This document shows positions 1 to 11,004 of a stretch of 64,000 nt of DNA, piece after piece. Numbering within the stretch: the first letter of the stretch is position 1; each line of letters starts with the position of its first letter. A model generated the notes under the pieces. That model saw nothing but the letters and a program-made list of their open reading frames with translations. It did not search any database and was not told the origin of the DNA. This DNA comes from Chamaecyparis obtusa (taxonomy: Eukaryota; Streptophyta; Pinopsida; Cupressales; Cupressaceae). Both the position numbers and the translations under genes were made by a program. Location of the stretch: positions 2,270,001-2,334,000 of the forward strand of contig BSBK01002161.1 in the NCBI GenBank assembly GCA_027943335.1, given 5' to 3'.

Positions 1-1453
1 TACAACAATATACTCCATCCCATACGTGACTTCATGGTTATATGACACTATGTCTATTGTAGCACAATAATTGACAGACCTAATGAAATGTCGTACGACA
101 CCTGGGTGCTCCTCATATGAGTTACTACTAAGACACACACGACCCCCTAAGTTGGACTAAAAAATCATCGAACCCAAATAGACTGTCGTACGAGTTTACG
201 TGATTTAAAAATTCAAAATTTCTAAACTTGTTCTAACAATTCTTAAAAGCATCAAAAGGTACAAAATTTGAATTCACATAGAGGCACAAAGGTCTACCCA
301 TCAGATTACCGTACTAGCGAGGTCTCTAGAATCGTCGACTATGCTCAAATTGATGCAAAGACACAGGCACTTGCATTTTCGCTCAGAGGGATCCATAAGA
401 TTTTTCTAAAGTCAAAGGTTTGAAATGAATTGAAAATGACCCTTTTGGGTCTTATATAGGTTTTGACCTAATTTTTCAAAGTGCTCCATTTTGCGTGAAA
501 ATTGTACCCTTGGCTAATTTTGACATTATGAACCCATTTTCGAAATCAAAATCAAAATATGAGATCATTTATATTGTCAAAATTATGATTTAAAATTTTT
601 GGACAGAGGATGGCTAACTACTTGCATAATCGACCTTTAGAATATCAAAGAAATCTAGTAAATAGCTTAACTGATTATCTAACATCAAACTCTTCAAATT
701 TCAACTTGGCTAACCATGGTCACCTCATGGTCAAACCTAGTCAAACTTGGTCACCAAGACCTCCAAATGATGCAGAACCCATCTCCGGACGTGTATAACC
801 ACTTCTCAAATCAATTACATCACCTCTAAATCAATTCACACTGGCTTTCTTGCCAGATTTTGATTTTCATCCCAAAGTGGGCATGGTATTACACATCATT
901 AATCAAATCTGTCAATCAAATTTCCTTTAGTAATCAAGACAACAACCACGTCTAGTTACTGATTTATCAAAATTCCTCATCGCTTGGGGCACATTGCTTG
1001 GGGCATATTAGATTCATCAAAATCCATATCAATCTGGTATTCTCTCACAACTTGTAAACTATATAAGCTCTTCGTAACCATCGATTCATTAGTGTTATTT
1101 CCTTGATTCTTCGTAACTGAAGGGTTCAGATTTGGCATCCTTTCGATTCCTTTGGAAAATCAGGTCTAGAGTTAGGACAACCACTTCTTCGTAATCATAA
1201 GGTTCAGAATCAGGCATTTTGACACTTCTTCATAATCACTAGTTCATTGTTTCTACTCTTAACATCATCTCAATTATTTGGTCAATCAGGACTTGAATCA
1301 ACATCTTCAAATCAATCAATCGATTTCTGTCTCGGAATCGGTTAGTCTTTCAGGATTAGTTTCTCCACCACATAACTAAGTCTACATCATCATAAAAAAT
1401 AAATTAATCTTTGAACCACTGTGCTTCACACAGTAATTCAAAGAGGGGCAAAA
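1..1453 (+). other. Probable 3' internal tail of an LTR retrotransposon
   Basis: No recognisable protein is encoded here; a 62-codon open frame at 610-798 has no recognised motif. The stretch ends in a purine-rich run (1441-1453) directly followed by a sequence that looks like an LTR start, so I read it as the untranslated 3' internal part of a retrotransposon on the plus strand, probably Gypsy-type. The rest of that element would lie left of the window. The assignment rests on the purine tract and the LTR-like context only. Confidence 0.4.
1441..1453 (+). other. Polypurine tract before an LTR
   Basis: The run AAGAGGGGCAAAA ends where the LTR-like sequence TATAATACCCC begins. Polypurine tracts prime plus-strand DNA synthesis just upstream of the 3' LTR. 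The first LTR bases would be TG in an intact copy; TA here could be a G-to-A change. Inference from position and composition. Confidence 0.45.
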
Positions 1454-2159
1454 TATAATACCCCAAAAATGGGCTATAGAACCATTGACCTCCTACATTG
1501 AAAAATTGATTTAAATCGACATAAAAGTCCTAACCAAAGGCACATCTGCACATCAAATTATCAAAATCCTAATCGATCCTATCTCAATTGTGCATTGGGG
1601 AATATTCCTAAATATTCCTAATTACTTCTAATTAAATATTATTTGGCAATAAATATGTTTTATTTATCCTAGGTGCAATTAATTGAATATGTTGAATATT
1701 TGATTAATTAAACTTAGTTCTGCCACTTAATTAATTTAATTGGATTCAATTGCATTTATTCCTAATTAATATTGTTTTTATTTGACAATAAATCAAATTT
1801 CTAGAAATAATTGATTAAATATTTATTTAATTGATTAAATCAAGTTGTCAAATTTAATGATATAGTTTTGGGATAAAGTTTGATTAAATAATTGATTAAC
1901 CCATAAATCAGTTATTTTTATTCAAAAATTAGTTAAGTTGAGAATAAATCACTTGAATTATTAAATAAACTTATAATTATCCATGCACAATTAGAAAAGT
2001 AGTTAAACTCTGAATCAACAAATTGATTCAATTTGTTAACTTTTTCATCTCAACATGTGATTGTGAGTTAAAAAGTGATGTGAACTTCTGATTTGAGTTA
2101 AAAAGCTGATTTTGCATGATTTTGTGAGTTAAATCTTTTTGATTTTTTGATGACTCAAC
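1454..2159 (+). repeat. LTR, left segment, split by a Copia insertion
   Basis: AT-rich non-coding sequence following the polypurine tract, with many TTAATTAA-like words and no coding potential. It is interrupted at 2159/2160 by a complete Copia element whose target duplication TCAAC occupies 2155-2159. The LTR resumes at 9928, where a TATA box is found, so this segment would be most of U3. The partner LTR is not in the window. Confidence 0.45.
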
Positions 2160-3623
2160 TGTTAGAATAACTGAGAGGGGGGGTGAATCAGTTATCCAGT
2201 GTCCCAAAACAAAATGTATAATTTAAAACATCTTCTCTAATTCTGCTCGTTGGTAAGCAATAATAACTCTCACTGTCTGTGCTTTTACCGATTACCAGTC
2301 TACTACAATAACAGTTTACCGATCAAATTTAACATGTAACATGCAAAGTATTGATAACAAACAAATAGCACAATCAACACATAACACAAGAGATTTAACG
2401 TGGAAACCCTGTAAAGGAAAAAACCACCTGGGACCAACAACCCAAAATTGTTCACTCTTCTGAAGTGAGGTTGGTTAAGACCCAACCCTGTTAAAGGTTT
2501 ACAAACACACTGTCAAGTGTGACCTTGTTAGAGGATTTTAGACTAGAAGTTATCATCCAACCAGCATTCACTATGGGGTTGATAGGATAACAATGTTCAT
2601 TCTATGAATGATACATCATAAGACTTTCAGAGTCCACTCGGTTAAGAGATTTTGACTGTATACAATGGTTAAATATGTAACAATAAATGACCTACCTTAA
2701 TACAACTTCAATTGCAGATTACAAATCAATATTCAGTCCATACAAATCCTTCTGATCAATATTTCACTTCAGATTCAATACTATATCAACTTACTGTCTG
2801 TCAGTAATTGCTCTCTGTAGCTCGGTAATTGCTCTGCAGCTCGGTTCTTACTAACCAGTATGATCAGAATGCATGAAAACCTTGTTCACGCGATAATCCT
2901 GTAGTTTCTACTTCTTCTAGCAACCTACTAAAGAAATTTTGTTCTCTTATATAGATGAGTAAATCATTTTCTTCTCCACCATCAGATTTTGCCACTTAAC
3001 CACATTCATAGATTTTGCCGCTTCAAACTTTCTTGATACTTGTGTCAATAACACGTTTCAATCTATTCTATTAGATCTTCCCTAAATTTTGTCAGTCGTC
3101 GATCTATGTAACAAACTTTATCTGTTACCTCGATGTTATACTCTTGCCAACTCATCAATCTTATCAGCTAAACTAATCATTTAATTCATTCTGTTTCACT
3201 CGGTTAACAAAGAAATGTGTCGGTGAACACTGCTCGGTTAATACTGTGATCGGTATACACTACACTCCGTCGGTGTATACTAGAAATGCTTCATTTACTG
3301 ACAACACTGCTTTGTGTCTTTCAGCTCTATACTTCATCATAGATGAATGCAACATAATAAAGTCAATATCATCAAATCATAGTCATCAACAAGTTACTCA
3401 ATGTGTTCCTTATCCTCATGTAGATTTCTCTATTCTTCATTTCTTTTTCACCTTTCTTTAGATGTCTCGGTATAGTAACTTACAAGATAAGTGCTATCAA
3501 ACTAGTTGACATCAATGATAACATAATACTGATTTACTCATATTACATATCTAATCAGCAACTCCTTAGTGATCTTTAACCATAGATTCTTCAATCAGAT
3601 TCCAAATAAGTTGTAGTTCAACA
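2160..3623 (-). repeat. 3' LTR of the Copia element
   Basis: Near-identical to 8430-9922. Plus-strand start TGTTAGAATAAC, end GTAGTTCAACA. It lies next to the polypurine tract, so it is the 3' LTR for the minus-strand element. Compared with the other LTR it lacks about 27 bases near 3410. Confidence 0.92.
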
Positions 3624-3640
3624 ATCTCTCCCTTTGGCAT
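3624..3640 (-). other. Copia polypurine tract
   Basis: On the minus strand the sequence ATGCCAAAGGGAGAGAT immediately precedes the 3' LTR. It is the expected primer site for plus-strand synthesis. Confidence 0.8.
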
Positions 3641-4300
3641 TGATGGCAACTCAAGTTATATGAAATGTGCCATACACATACCAAACATACATTATACAAC
3701 TTTGTGAAAAAAATTTTGTAAGTCGAATAGACTTAATATGTTTAATCACTACGTTACTAAACCAGCATTAAATAATACAACTTTACCATTTTGTAGTTAT
3801 GATCTTTTCAGTTCTCCTGTTCCTGCTTCTATTCTCTGAAACTGATCTTCAATACTTTGTCTCATTCAGATTGTCTCTCCCTTAGATAATTCTCATCGGT
3901 TCTTGTTCCTTTTCATATGTTGTTTATCTCTCCCCTTTTCATTTCATATTATTTATCTCTCCCTTTGACAACAATGCCAAAGAAAAAAATAAACAATCAG
4001 ATTTGTAGTAGCCAAGTAACTCTCTGGTGTCCAATGCATCCTCTATATCTCTGTATACTGATATCCCATCGGTTCAAGCTCTTCAAACTTAATCACAACC
4101 TTGAACATAATTCAAAGTGTGAACTATGCTTCATCAACATGAATGATCTTTTGATAAAAATAGGCTGATGCAACATCCAAATCACCTTAGTGACCGATAG
4201 ATAGGGGACGGATCCAAAGTCTAGTCCTCAAGTATTCAAATGTGTCCTTCGATAGGGGCTTTGTAAAAATATCTGCAAGTTGTTCTTTAGATGTGACAAA
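3641..4300 (-). other. Copia 3' internal untranslated region
   Basis: This lies between the end of the RNase H frame and the polypurine tract. Short pyrimidine-rich open frames on the plus strand show no protein motif. I see no gene. Confidence 0.6.
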
Positions 4301-5854
4301 TTATAACTTTACTTGCTTCTCTTGCACTTGTTCTCTTAAGTAATGATACTTAATAGATATATGCTTTGTCTTAGAGTGCATCATAGGATTCTTTGAAATA
4401 TTAATAGCACTAGTGTTGTCACAGTATATAATCACTGGGTCAGTGATTACCTCATTCATTCCTTCCAACACTTGTTTGATATGTGCAATGTTTGAATAGT
4501 TAGTAGCAGCAACAACATACTCTGCTTCAGTTTTAGACTGAGAAATACAAGACTGCTTTTTACTTGTCCAGGTTACAAGTCTTTCACCAAAGAAAAATGC
4601 TCCTTCGGTGGTGCTTTTTCTATCATCCACATTTCCAGCCCAATCAGCATCAGTGTAAACTTTCAGTTCAAACTTACCTTCCTTAGGATACCATAATCCA
4701 TAATTCTCTATTTTCTTCAGGTATCTTAAGATCCTTTTTGTAGCTATCATGTGTGATTCTTTAGGATTGGTAGAAAATCTTGCAATAATTCCCACAACAT
4801 GTGCTATATCTGATCTACTGTGAACTACGTATATTAATTTACCAATCATGGATCGATAAAGTGTCTAGTTTACCTCTGTAGTTTCATCATCCTTTGTCAA
4901 TTTTCATCTAGTAGCCATCAATGTTCCCACAGGTTTAGCATCTTCCATGCCAAATGTTTTCAATACTTCCTTTATGTATTTAGATTGTGTGATGAATATC
5001 GCATCACTCTGCTGAATCACTTGTAGTCCAAGAAAGAACTTAATCTCTCCAAACATAGACTTTTCAAATTCCTTTTGCATTTCATTAGCAAATTCCTTGC
5101 AGACAAGATCTGAGCCTCCAAAGATAATGTCATCAACAAATATTTCAGCAATGATAATAGTATTATCAGTATCACCTTTCACATACAGATTGATGTTTTC
5201 ACTTGTTCTAACAATTCCAATACTTAACAAGTAAGTATGCAGTCTTTCATACCATGCTCTTGGTGCTTGCTTCAATCCATATAAGGCTTTATGTAATCTA
5301 CATACCATGTCTTTATTGTCGGGATCAACAAATCCTTTAGGTTGTTCAATGTAGACCTCTTCTTCAAGTATACCATTCAAAAATGTTGACTTCACATCCA
5401 TTCGATAGACTTTGAATTTCTTATGTGTAGCTTATGCAAGTAGTATTCTAACTCCTTCTAATCTAGCAATAGGTGCAAATGTTTCACCATAGTCAATGCC
5501 TTCTTCCTGTGCATATCCCTTGCATACCAATCTAGCTTTATTTCTTGTGACTTCACCATTTTCATTCAGTTTATTCCTGTATATCCACTTAGTACCGATA
5601 ACATTCTTATCTTTTGGTCAGGGTACTAAGGACCAAGTTTTGTTCTTCTCTATTTTCTCCATTTCCTCCTTCATTGCATTAACCCTTTCTTCATTCTCTA
5701 ATGCAATTTTCATAGTTTTAGGTTCAAATTCACAAATTAAACATGTACCTTGTCTTGTTTTGCTTCTAGTTTGCATTCCAGCATGTCTGTCTCCAATGAT
5801 TTGTGTCTCAGGATGATGTCTTCTAACAAAACTAGCCAATACTTGATTTCTCAT
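4301..5854 (-). pseudogene. pol: Copia reverse transcriptase and RNase H
   Basis: C-terminal half of the Copia polyprotein. The first block (5854-5618) ends in KNKTWSLVP, the usual lead-in to the Copia reverse transcriptase. The next block (5401-4904) begins [10 protein letters not shown], continues with [17 protein letters not shown] and holds the catalytic motif FVDDIIFGG. The last (4849-4301) is RNase H, with YTDADWAGNVDDRKST, the SQSKTEAEY motif and a terminal region around KHISIKYHYLREQ. Frames are interrupted near 5618-5401 and 4904-4849, so no intact enzyme can be made from this copy. The product would copy element RNA into DNA in cytoplasmic particles. Confidence 0.92.
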
Positions 5855-5944
5855 TTCTTGTTCATCCTGCTCAGGGTCATTTCCTTGCTCGGCAGCTTCC
5901 TCTTGTTCCTCAGTTTGTGTTGCCTATTGTCCTGCATTGTTTCC

Positions 5945-7357
5945 CTACTGACCGGTTGTTATAGCTTGTGGTGTTGGTAGATACTCTAGATATTCAATAT
6001 AAGTGAATCTACCATAGTCTTTCAGTTCCTTTGTACTTTCTTCTATGTACTTATCATCAACACGAACATTAGTACTTTCAATTATCTTATTTGTGGTCTT
6101 ATTCAAACATTTATATGCTTTACTTGTAGTGGAATATCCTAGAAATATTCCTTCATCTCCTTTAGAATCAAATTTCCCATTTCTCTCATCTTTCAAAATA
6201 AAGCATTTACTTCCAAAAAATTTGAAATAACTTACAGTAGGTTTGTGTCCAAACCACAGTTCATATGGTGTTCGGTTGGAGTCCTTCTTCAGTTGTACTT
6301 GGTTAAGAACATACACAGCTATGCTGATAGCTTCCCTCCAATATGTCTAAGCAACATTCTTCTATAATATCAATGTTCTAGCACAATCAATTATAGACCT
6401 GTTCCTCCTTTCAGCAATGCCATTTTGCTGAGGTGTCCTCGGTGCAGATACCTGCCTTTTGATTCCATGCTCATTACAAAAATTAGTAAATTCATCAGTG
6501 ATAAATTCACCTCCTCTATCAGATCTTAGGCATTTTATTTCCTTTCCGATTTCTTTCTCTACCTTAGCTTTATACCACTTAAACATTTTAAAGGCTTCAT
6601 ATTTCTCTTTCAGGAACATAACAGTCATCAGTCTAGTGTAGTCATCAACAAAAAGAATAAAATATCTATCACCAAAACAACTCTAAGTTCTCATAGGACC
6701 ACACAGATCGGTATGAACCAACTCAAGTATCTTCTTTGTTGAATAGTCATTGCTTTTAAAACTAGACTTAGTCATCTTACCTTTCTGACATTCATGGCAC
6801 ATGGCATGATTAGGTTTTATCAAGTTAGGCAATCCTCTAACTCTTTTCTTTCTACTAATCTTGATCATGTTGTCAAAGTTCACATGGCATAACCTTCTAT
6901 GCCACAACCAAGCATCTTTATCTTTTATTAACAAACAAGAAGACTGATCCATATCAAGATAGAATAGATTACCTCTGGATTGTGTACTAGTTCTGACAAG
7001 TCTTCCTCCATCATCATAGATCTTCACCTTTTTGCTCTCAAAAGCCAGTTGGTGGCCTAAGTTGTTTAGCTAAGCCACACTTAACAAATTATAGTTCAAT
7101 CCATCTACCCAATATGCATTGTCACATTGTAGTTTGTCATTGATCATCAGTGAGCCTTTACCTCTTACCATACAAGGTGCATCATTTCCCATTCTCATAG
7201 ATCCTCCATTATATTCAACAAGATGATCAAACTTCTCTACATCACCGGTCATATGATGTGTGCAGTCACTGTCTATGATCCATGTATCATTTCTGCTTAC
7301 TTTAGAGATCAGTGTTGTCTCTTCATGTTTCTCTTCCTCTTCTGAGTCATCTTTCAT
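5945..7357 (-). pseudogene. pol: Copia protease, pre-integrase and integrase
   Basis: The protease region carries WIIDSDCTHHMTG (about 7275). Copia proteases normally have Asp-Ser-Gly here, and the Gly is Asp in this copy. The GAG-pre-integrase zinc region follows (LWHRRLCHVNFDNM, then CHECQKGK), then integrase with DLCGPM, FVDDYTR, LRSDRGGEF and PQQNGIAERRNR (6.4-6.7 kb), which includes the D, D and E catalytic positions. The integrase tail has ELWFGHKPTVSYFKFFG and FLGYSTTSKAYKC. Frame breaks fall near 7030-7070, 6683-6628 and 6362-6316. The role is polyprotein cleavage and insertion of the DNA copy. Confidence 0.9.
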
Positions 7358-7510
7358 AGAAACAAATACAACTTCTATGTCATCATCAGAATCAGATTCA
7401 ATTTCAATATCTTCAGCTATGTAACATACCTTTTTTCCTTTTTCATCTCGGTTGTCTTTGTTGTTGTGTCGGTAACCTCTGTTGACTCTTCTCCCATAGC
7501 TTCCTTCAGA

Positions 7511-8365
7511 TCAGTCTTTAGATCTATCATCATCTTTCTTCTGAGGACATCTAGCAATGATGTGACTGACTTCTTTGCAATTAAAGCATGCTAAAGGTAG
7601 CTTACCTCTATACATTCCTTTTCCTTTGGGCAATCTTTTGGCCATAAGTGCTTCAAGCTCATCAAGTTCATCATCGGTATTGTCATCACTATCAAAATTC
7701 TTACTATTCTTGCTAGACTTTCCAATCTTCAAAGAAGACATGAAAGTGGATTCAACAGAAGGAACAACACTATTATCAAAGTTGTTTAATTCAAAGGTTG
7801 TAAGTTTACCAATGAGAGTGTCAAGAGTAAGGTTGGATGTAGCTCTTGTTTCATGAATTGCAAAAATCCTGATTGCATAAACTGGTACCAAAGTTCTGAG
7901 AATCTTTCTTATCATTGTTTCATCATCAATTACTCCATCATATGCTCTAATAGCATGTACCACCTCTTTGAGTCTATTTGAATATTGGACAGTGTTCTCA
8001 CCTTCTTTCATTCTCATATCATCAAATCTACCTCTCAGACTTTCAACTCGGGCTCTTTTGACATTCAGATCTCCACTGTATATTTGTGTTAACTTATCCC
8101 ACATTTCTTTGGTAGTTGTGCATGTCTTGATATCTTCAAATTTAGCATCGATACATGCAGCAACAATTTCCATCATAGTATCTACATTGTGTTCATGCTT
8201 GTCCTTTAGTTGATCAAGAGTTAAGGGACCAGTGGGCAGTAGTAAGTAGCCATTCTCCATCAGATCTAGTGTGGAGTTCCCAATTCCAGATATGTGTAGC
8301 TTCATTCTGCTTTTCCATACTGTGAAGTTCTCTTTGTTCAATTTTGGTACTTCCCTCTTATACAT
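7511..8365 (-). CDS. gag: Copia Gag (capsid/nucleocapsid)
   Basis: A 284-residue frame begins 46 bases downstream of the primer binding site. It has the usual Copia Gag layout: an N-terminal region with the MYKREVPKLNKENFTVWKSR start, a helical UBN2-type core (EMWDKLTQIYSGD, then ARVESLRGRFDDMRM, then YSNRLKEVV) and a C-terminal CCHC zinc knuckle CFNCKEVSHIIARC that binds RNA. An acidic stretch (DSDDNTDDELDELEAL) precedes the knuckle. The frame ends at a stop after DDDRSKD; beyond it the reading continues toward the protease in another segment, so Gag and Pol are now separated. Gag packages element RNA into particles. Confidence 0.88.
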   Translation of the reverse strand: MYKREVPKLNKENFTVWKSRMKLHISGIGNSTLDLMENGYLLLPTGPLTLDQLKDKHEHNVDTMMEIVAACIDAKFEDIKTCTTTKEMWDKLTQIYSGDLNVKRARVESLRGRFDDMRMKEGENTVQYSNRLKEVVHAIRAYDGVIDDETMIRKILRTLVPVYAIRIFAIHETRATSNLTLDTLIGKLTTFELNNFDNSVVPSVESTFMSSLKIGKSSKNSKNFDSDDNTDDELDELEALMAKRLPKGKGMYRGKLPLACFNCKEVSHIIARCPQKKDDDRSKD

Positions 8366-8410
8366 CTTGAGACCTTTATGCTTAATTCCTTAAAACTTTG
8401 TTTCAAGAAA

Positions 8411-8427
8411 CCACTGCTCTTATACCA
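8411..8427 (-). other. Primer binding site (initiator Met tRNA type)
   Basis: On the minus strand TGGTATAAGAGCAGTGG lies two bases inside the 5' LTR. It matches the 3' end complement of plant initiator methionine tRNA (TGGTATCAGAGC) with one mismatch, as is usual for Copia elements. Confidence 0.82.
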
Positions 8428-8429
8428 AT

Positions 8430-9922
8430 TGTTAGAATAACTAAGAGGGGGGGGGGGTGAATCAGTTATCTAGTGTCCCAAAACAAAATGTATAATTCAA
8501 AACATCTTCTCTAATTCTGCTCGTCGGTAAGCAATAATAACTCTCACTATTTGTGCTTTTACCGATTACCAATCTACTACTATAATAGTTTACCGATCAA
8601 ATCTAAGGTGTAACATGCAAAGTATTGATAACAAACAAATATCACAATCAACACATAACACAAGAGATTTAACATGGAAACCCTATAAAGGGAAAAACCA
8701 CCTAGGACCAGCAACCCAAAATTGTTCACTCTTCTGAAGTGAGGTTGGTTAAGACCCAACCTTGTTAAAGGTTTACAAACACACTGTTAGGTGTGACCTT
8801 GTTAGAGGATTTTATACTAGAAGTTATCGTCCAACCAACATTCACTATGGGGTTGATAGGATAACAATGTTCATTCTATGAATGATACATCATAAGACTT
8901 TCAGAGTCCACTCGGTTAAGAGATTTTGACTGTATACAATGGTTAAATATGTAACAGTAAATGACCTACCTTAATAAAACTTCAATTGCAGATTACAGAT
9001 CAATAATCAATCTATACAAATCCTTTTGATCAATATTTCACTTCAGATTCAATACTATATCAACTTACTATCCATCAGTAATTACTCTTTGTAGCTCAGT
9101 AATTGCTTTGCAGCTCAGTTCTTACTAACCAGTATGATCAGAATGCATGAAAACCTTGTTCACGTGATAATCCTACAGTTTTTACTTCTTCCAGAAACCT
9201 ACTACAAAAATTCTATTCTCTTATATAGACGAGTAAATCATTTTCCTCTCCACCATCAAATTTTGCCACTTAACCACATTCATAGATTTTGCCGCTTCAA
9301 ACTTTCTCAGTACTTGTGTCAATAACACGTTTCAATCTACTCTGTTAGATCTTCCTTGAATTTTATCAGCCGTAGATCTGTGTAACAAACTTTATCTGTT
9401 ACCTCGATGTTATACTCTTGCCATCTCATCAATCTTATCAGCTAAACTGATCATTTAATTCATTCTGTTCCGCTTGGTTAACAAATAAATCCATCGGTGA
9501 ACACTGCTCGGTTAATACTACGATCGGTATACACTACACTTTGTCAGTGTATACTAGAAATGCTTCATTTACCAACAACACTTCTTTGTGTCTTTCAGCT
9601 CTATACTTCATCATAGATGAATGCAACATAATAAAGTCAATATCATCAAATCATAGGGTCATCAACAAGTTACTTAATGTGTTCCTTATCCTCATCTGTC
9701 ATGTACATCTTTCCTCATGTAGATTTCTCTATTCTTCATTTCTTTTTCACCTTTCTTCAGATGTCTCGGTATAGTAACTTACAAGATAAGTGTTGTCAAA
9801 CTAGTTGACATCAATGACAACATAATACTGATTTACTCATATTACATATCTAATCAACAACTCCTTAGTGATCTTTAATCACAAATTCTTCAATTAGATT
9901 CCAAATCAGTTGTAGTTCAACA
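8430..9922 (-). repeat. 5' LTR of the Copia element
   Basis: Partner of 2160-3623. It carries about 27 extra bases near 9700-9726 (CTGTCATGTACATCTTTCC region). It would hold the promoter for the minus-strand element. A run of ten G residues lies near its internal edge, where the other LTR has seven. Confidence 0.92.
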
Positions 9923-9927
9923 TCAAC

Positions 9928-10340
9928 AATCAATTTGAGTTGATCAGGGAGAGATTTTTGGCTTTCCATGAGTTCTCATATAACCTGGATTTCTATATAA
10001 ACAAGTCTCAATCCTTCACAAATGATGACCCTCTTGCGAATTTGGAGAATCTTGCTCGTGTGATCTGGTGATTTTTGAGATTGTGCTATTTCTTGAGATT
10101 CTTATTTTTCATTCATTTCATAACAATTCATATCATTGTTAGATTAGATTGCATTCATCTTCATTCAATTTTAGATCAACTTCCATATAGTCTTTCATAC
10201 ATATTGCACAAAAAAATTAAAAAAATATAGCTTAATATGCATTCATATTTCATTTGTTTTTCATCATCAAATCCTTCATTTAGATGTTGCATTGTCACTT
10301 ATCTCGATCTAATTCTGAGAATACCATACTCGCATCTACT
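9928..10340 (+). repeat. LTR, right segment with TATA box
   Basis: Continuation of the LTR interrupted at 2159. TATATAA at 9994-10000 is a good TATA box, followed by pyrimidine-rich sequence typical of R/U5. The right edge is uncertain: somewhere between about 10,330 and 10,440 the sequence passes into the 3' flank of the SET gene carried by the CACTA element, so this retrotransposon appears to have inserted there. Confidence 0.4.
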
Positions 10341-11004
10341 AGAAGGCAGTAAATCACCTAGTTAGCAGTATTTGTCTTATTTGCAAATTTTCTAATTTGC
10401 TAACCTTTAATGTTTTACTGAAGTGTTGTGTCCACAGCTAGGTACAATTTCACACACAAACACGCTCATCGGGAACAACCTCTACATCCCCTTCAACTGC
10501 AATACAAAATGTTTTATTAATCCGAACACATTATAAATAAATTATTATTACTATGCCAAATTCAATTTAAAATGTTTACTTGTATTAATAAATCAATAAT
10601 CAAAATTTGAATAGAAAATGTATACCTTGAGTACTACAATGCACATTTGAATTGATGCCTCCATTGTGCTCAGATAGTGTTTCAGGATTGGCAGGCTACA
10701 TTGCAATGTAAATAATTAGTGCATTTATCAACAATATGTACATATAAATACAAGACAAATAATGAGAAATGTTAATCATTCAGTTTAATACATATAAATA
10801 TATTCACTTAAAAATTTTAAACAAATATATAATCATTGTTTCCTTACTTAAAACAAATATATTCTCTTTATGTTGGAACTTAACATCAAATACAGTAATT
10901 GGTAAAGTATTCAACTTGAAATAAAAATCAATTGGCTTATTTACCTAATCGACATATCCACCATGTTAGGCCATTTTCCTGTCATCAAAAAAATATTATA
11001 AAAA

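Larger units (their letters stand above)
2160..9922 (-). mobile_element. Complete Ty1-Copia LTR retrotransposon
   Basis: Two LTRs (2160-3623 and 8430-9922) flank an internal region with gag, protease, integrase, reverse transcriptase and RNase H in that order on the minus strand, the Copia arrangement. Read on the minus strand, the LTRs start TGTTGAAC and end TTCTAACA. The element is bounded by a perfect five-base target duplication TCAAC at 2155-2159 and 9923-9927. A primer binding site and a polypurine tract are in the expected places. The LTRs differ by a modest number of substitutions (about a dozen by eye in the first 250 bases) plus an indel of roughly 27 bases, and the polyprotein is broken in a few places. 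It is therefore an old, probably non-autonomous copy, nested in an older LTR. Confidence 0.93.

Noticed and set aside
610..798. 62-codon plus-strand frame near the left edge
   Set aside because: No motif, no supporting signals, and located in a probable retrotransposon tail.
3917..4168. 83-codon plus-strand frame in the Copia 3' region
   Set aside because: Pyrimidine-rich, no motif, antisense to the element's transcript.
10626..10695. ACTACAATGCACATTTG as the 3' CACTA terminus
   Set aside because: It lacks the initial C and lies within an exon with good splice borders and phase; resemblance to the end at 37,180 is weak.
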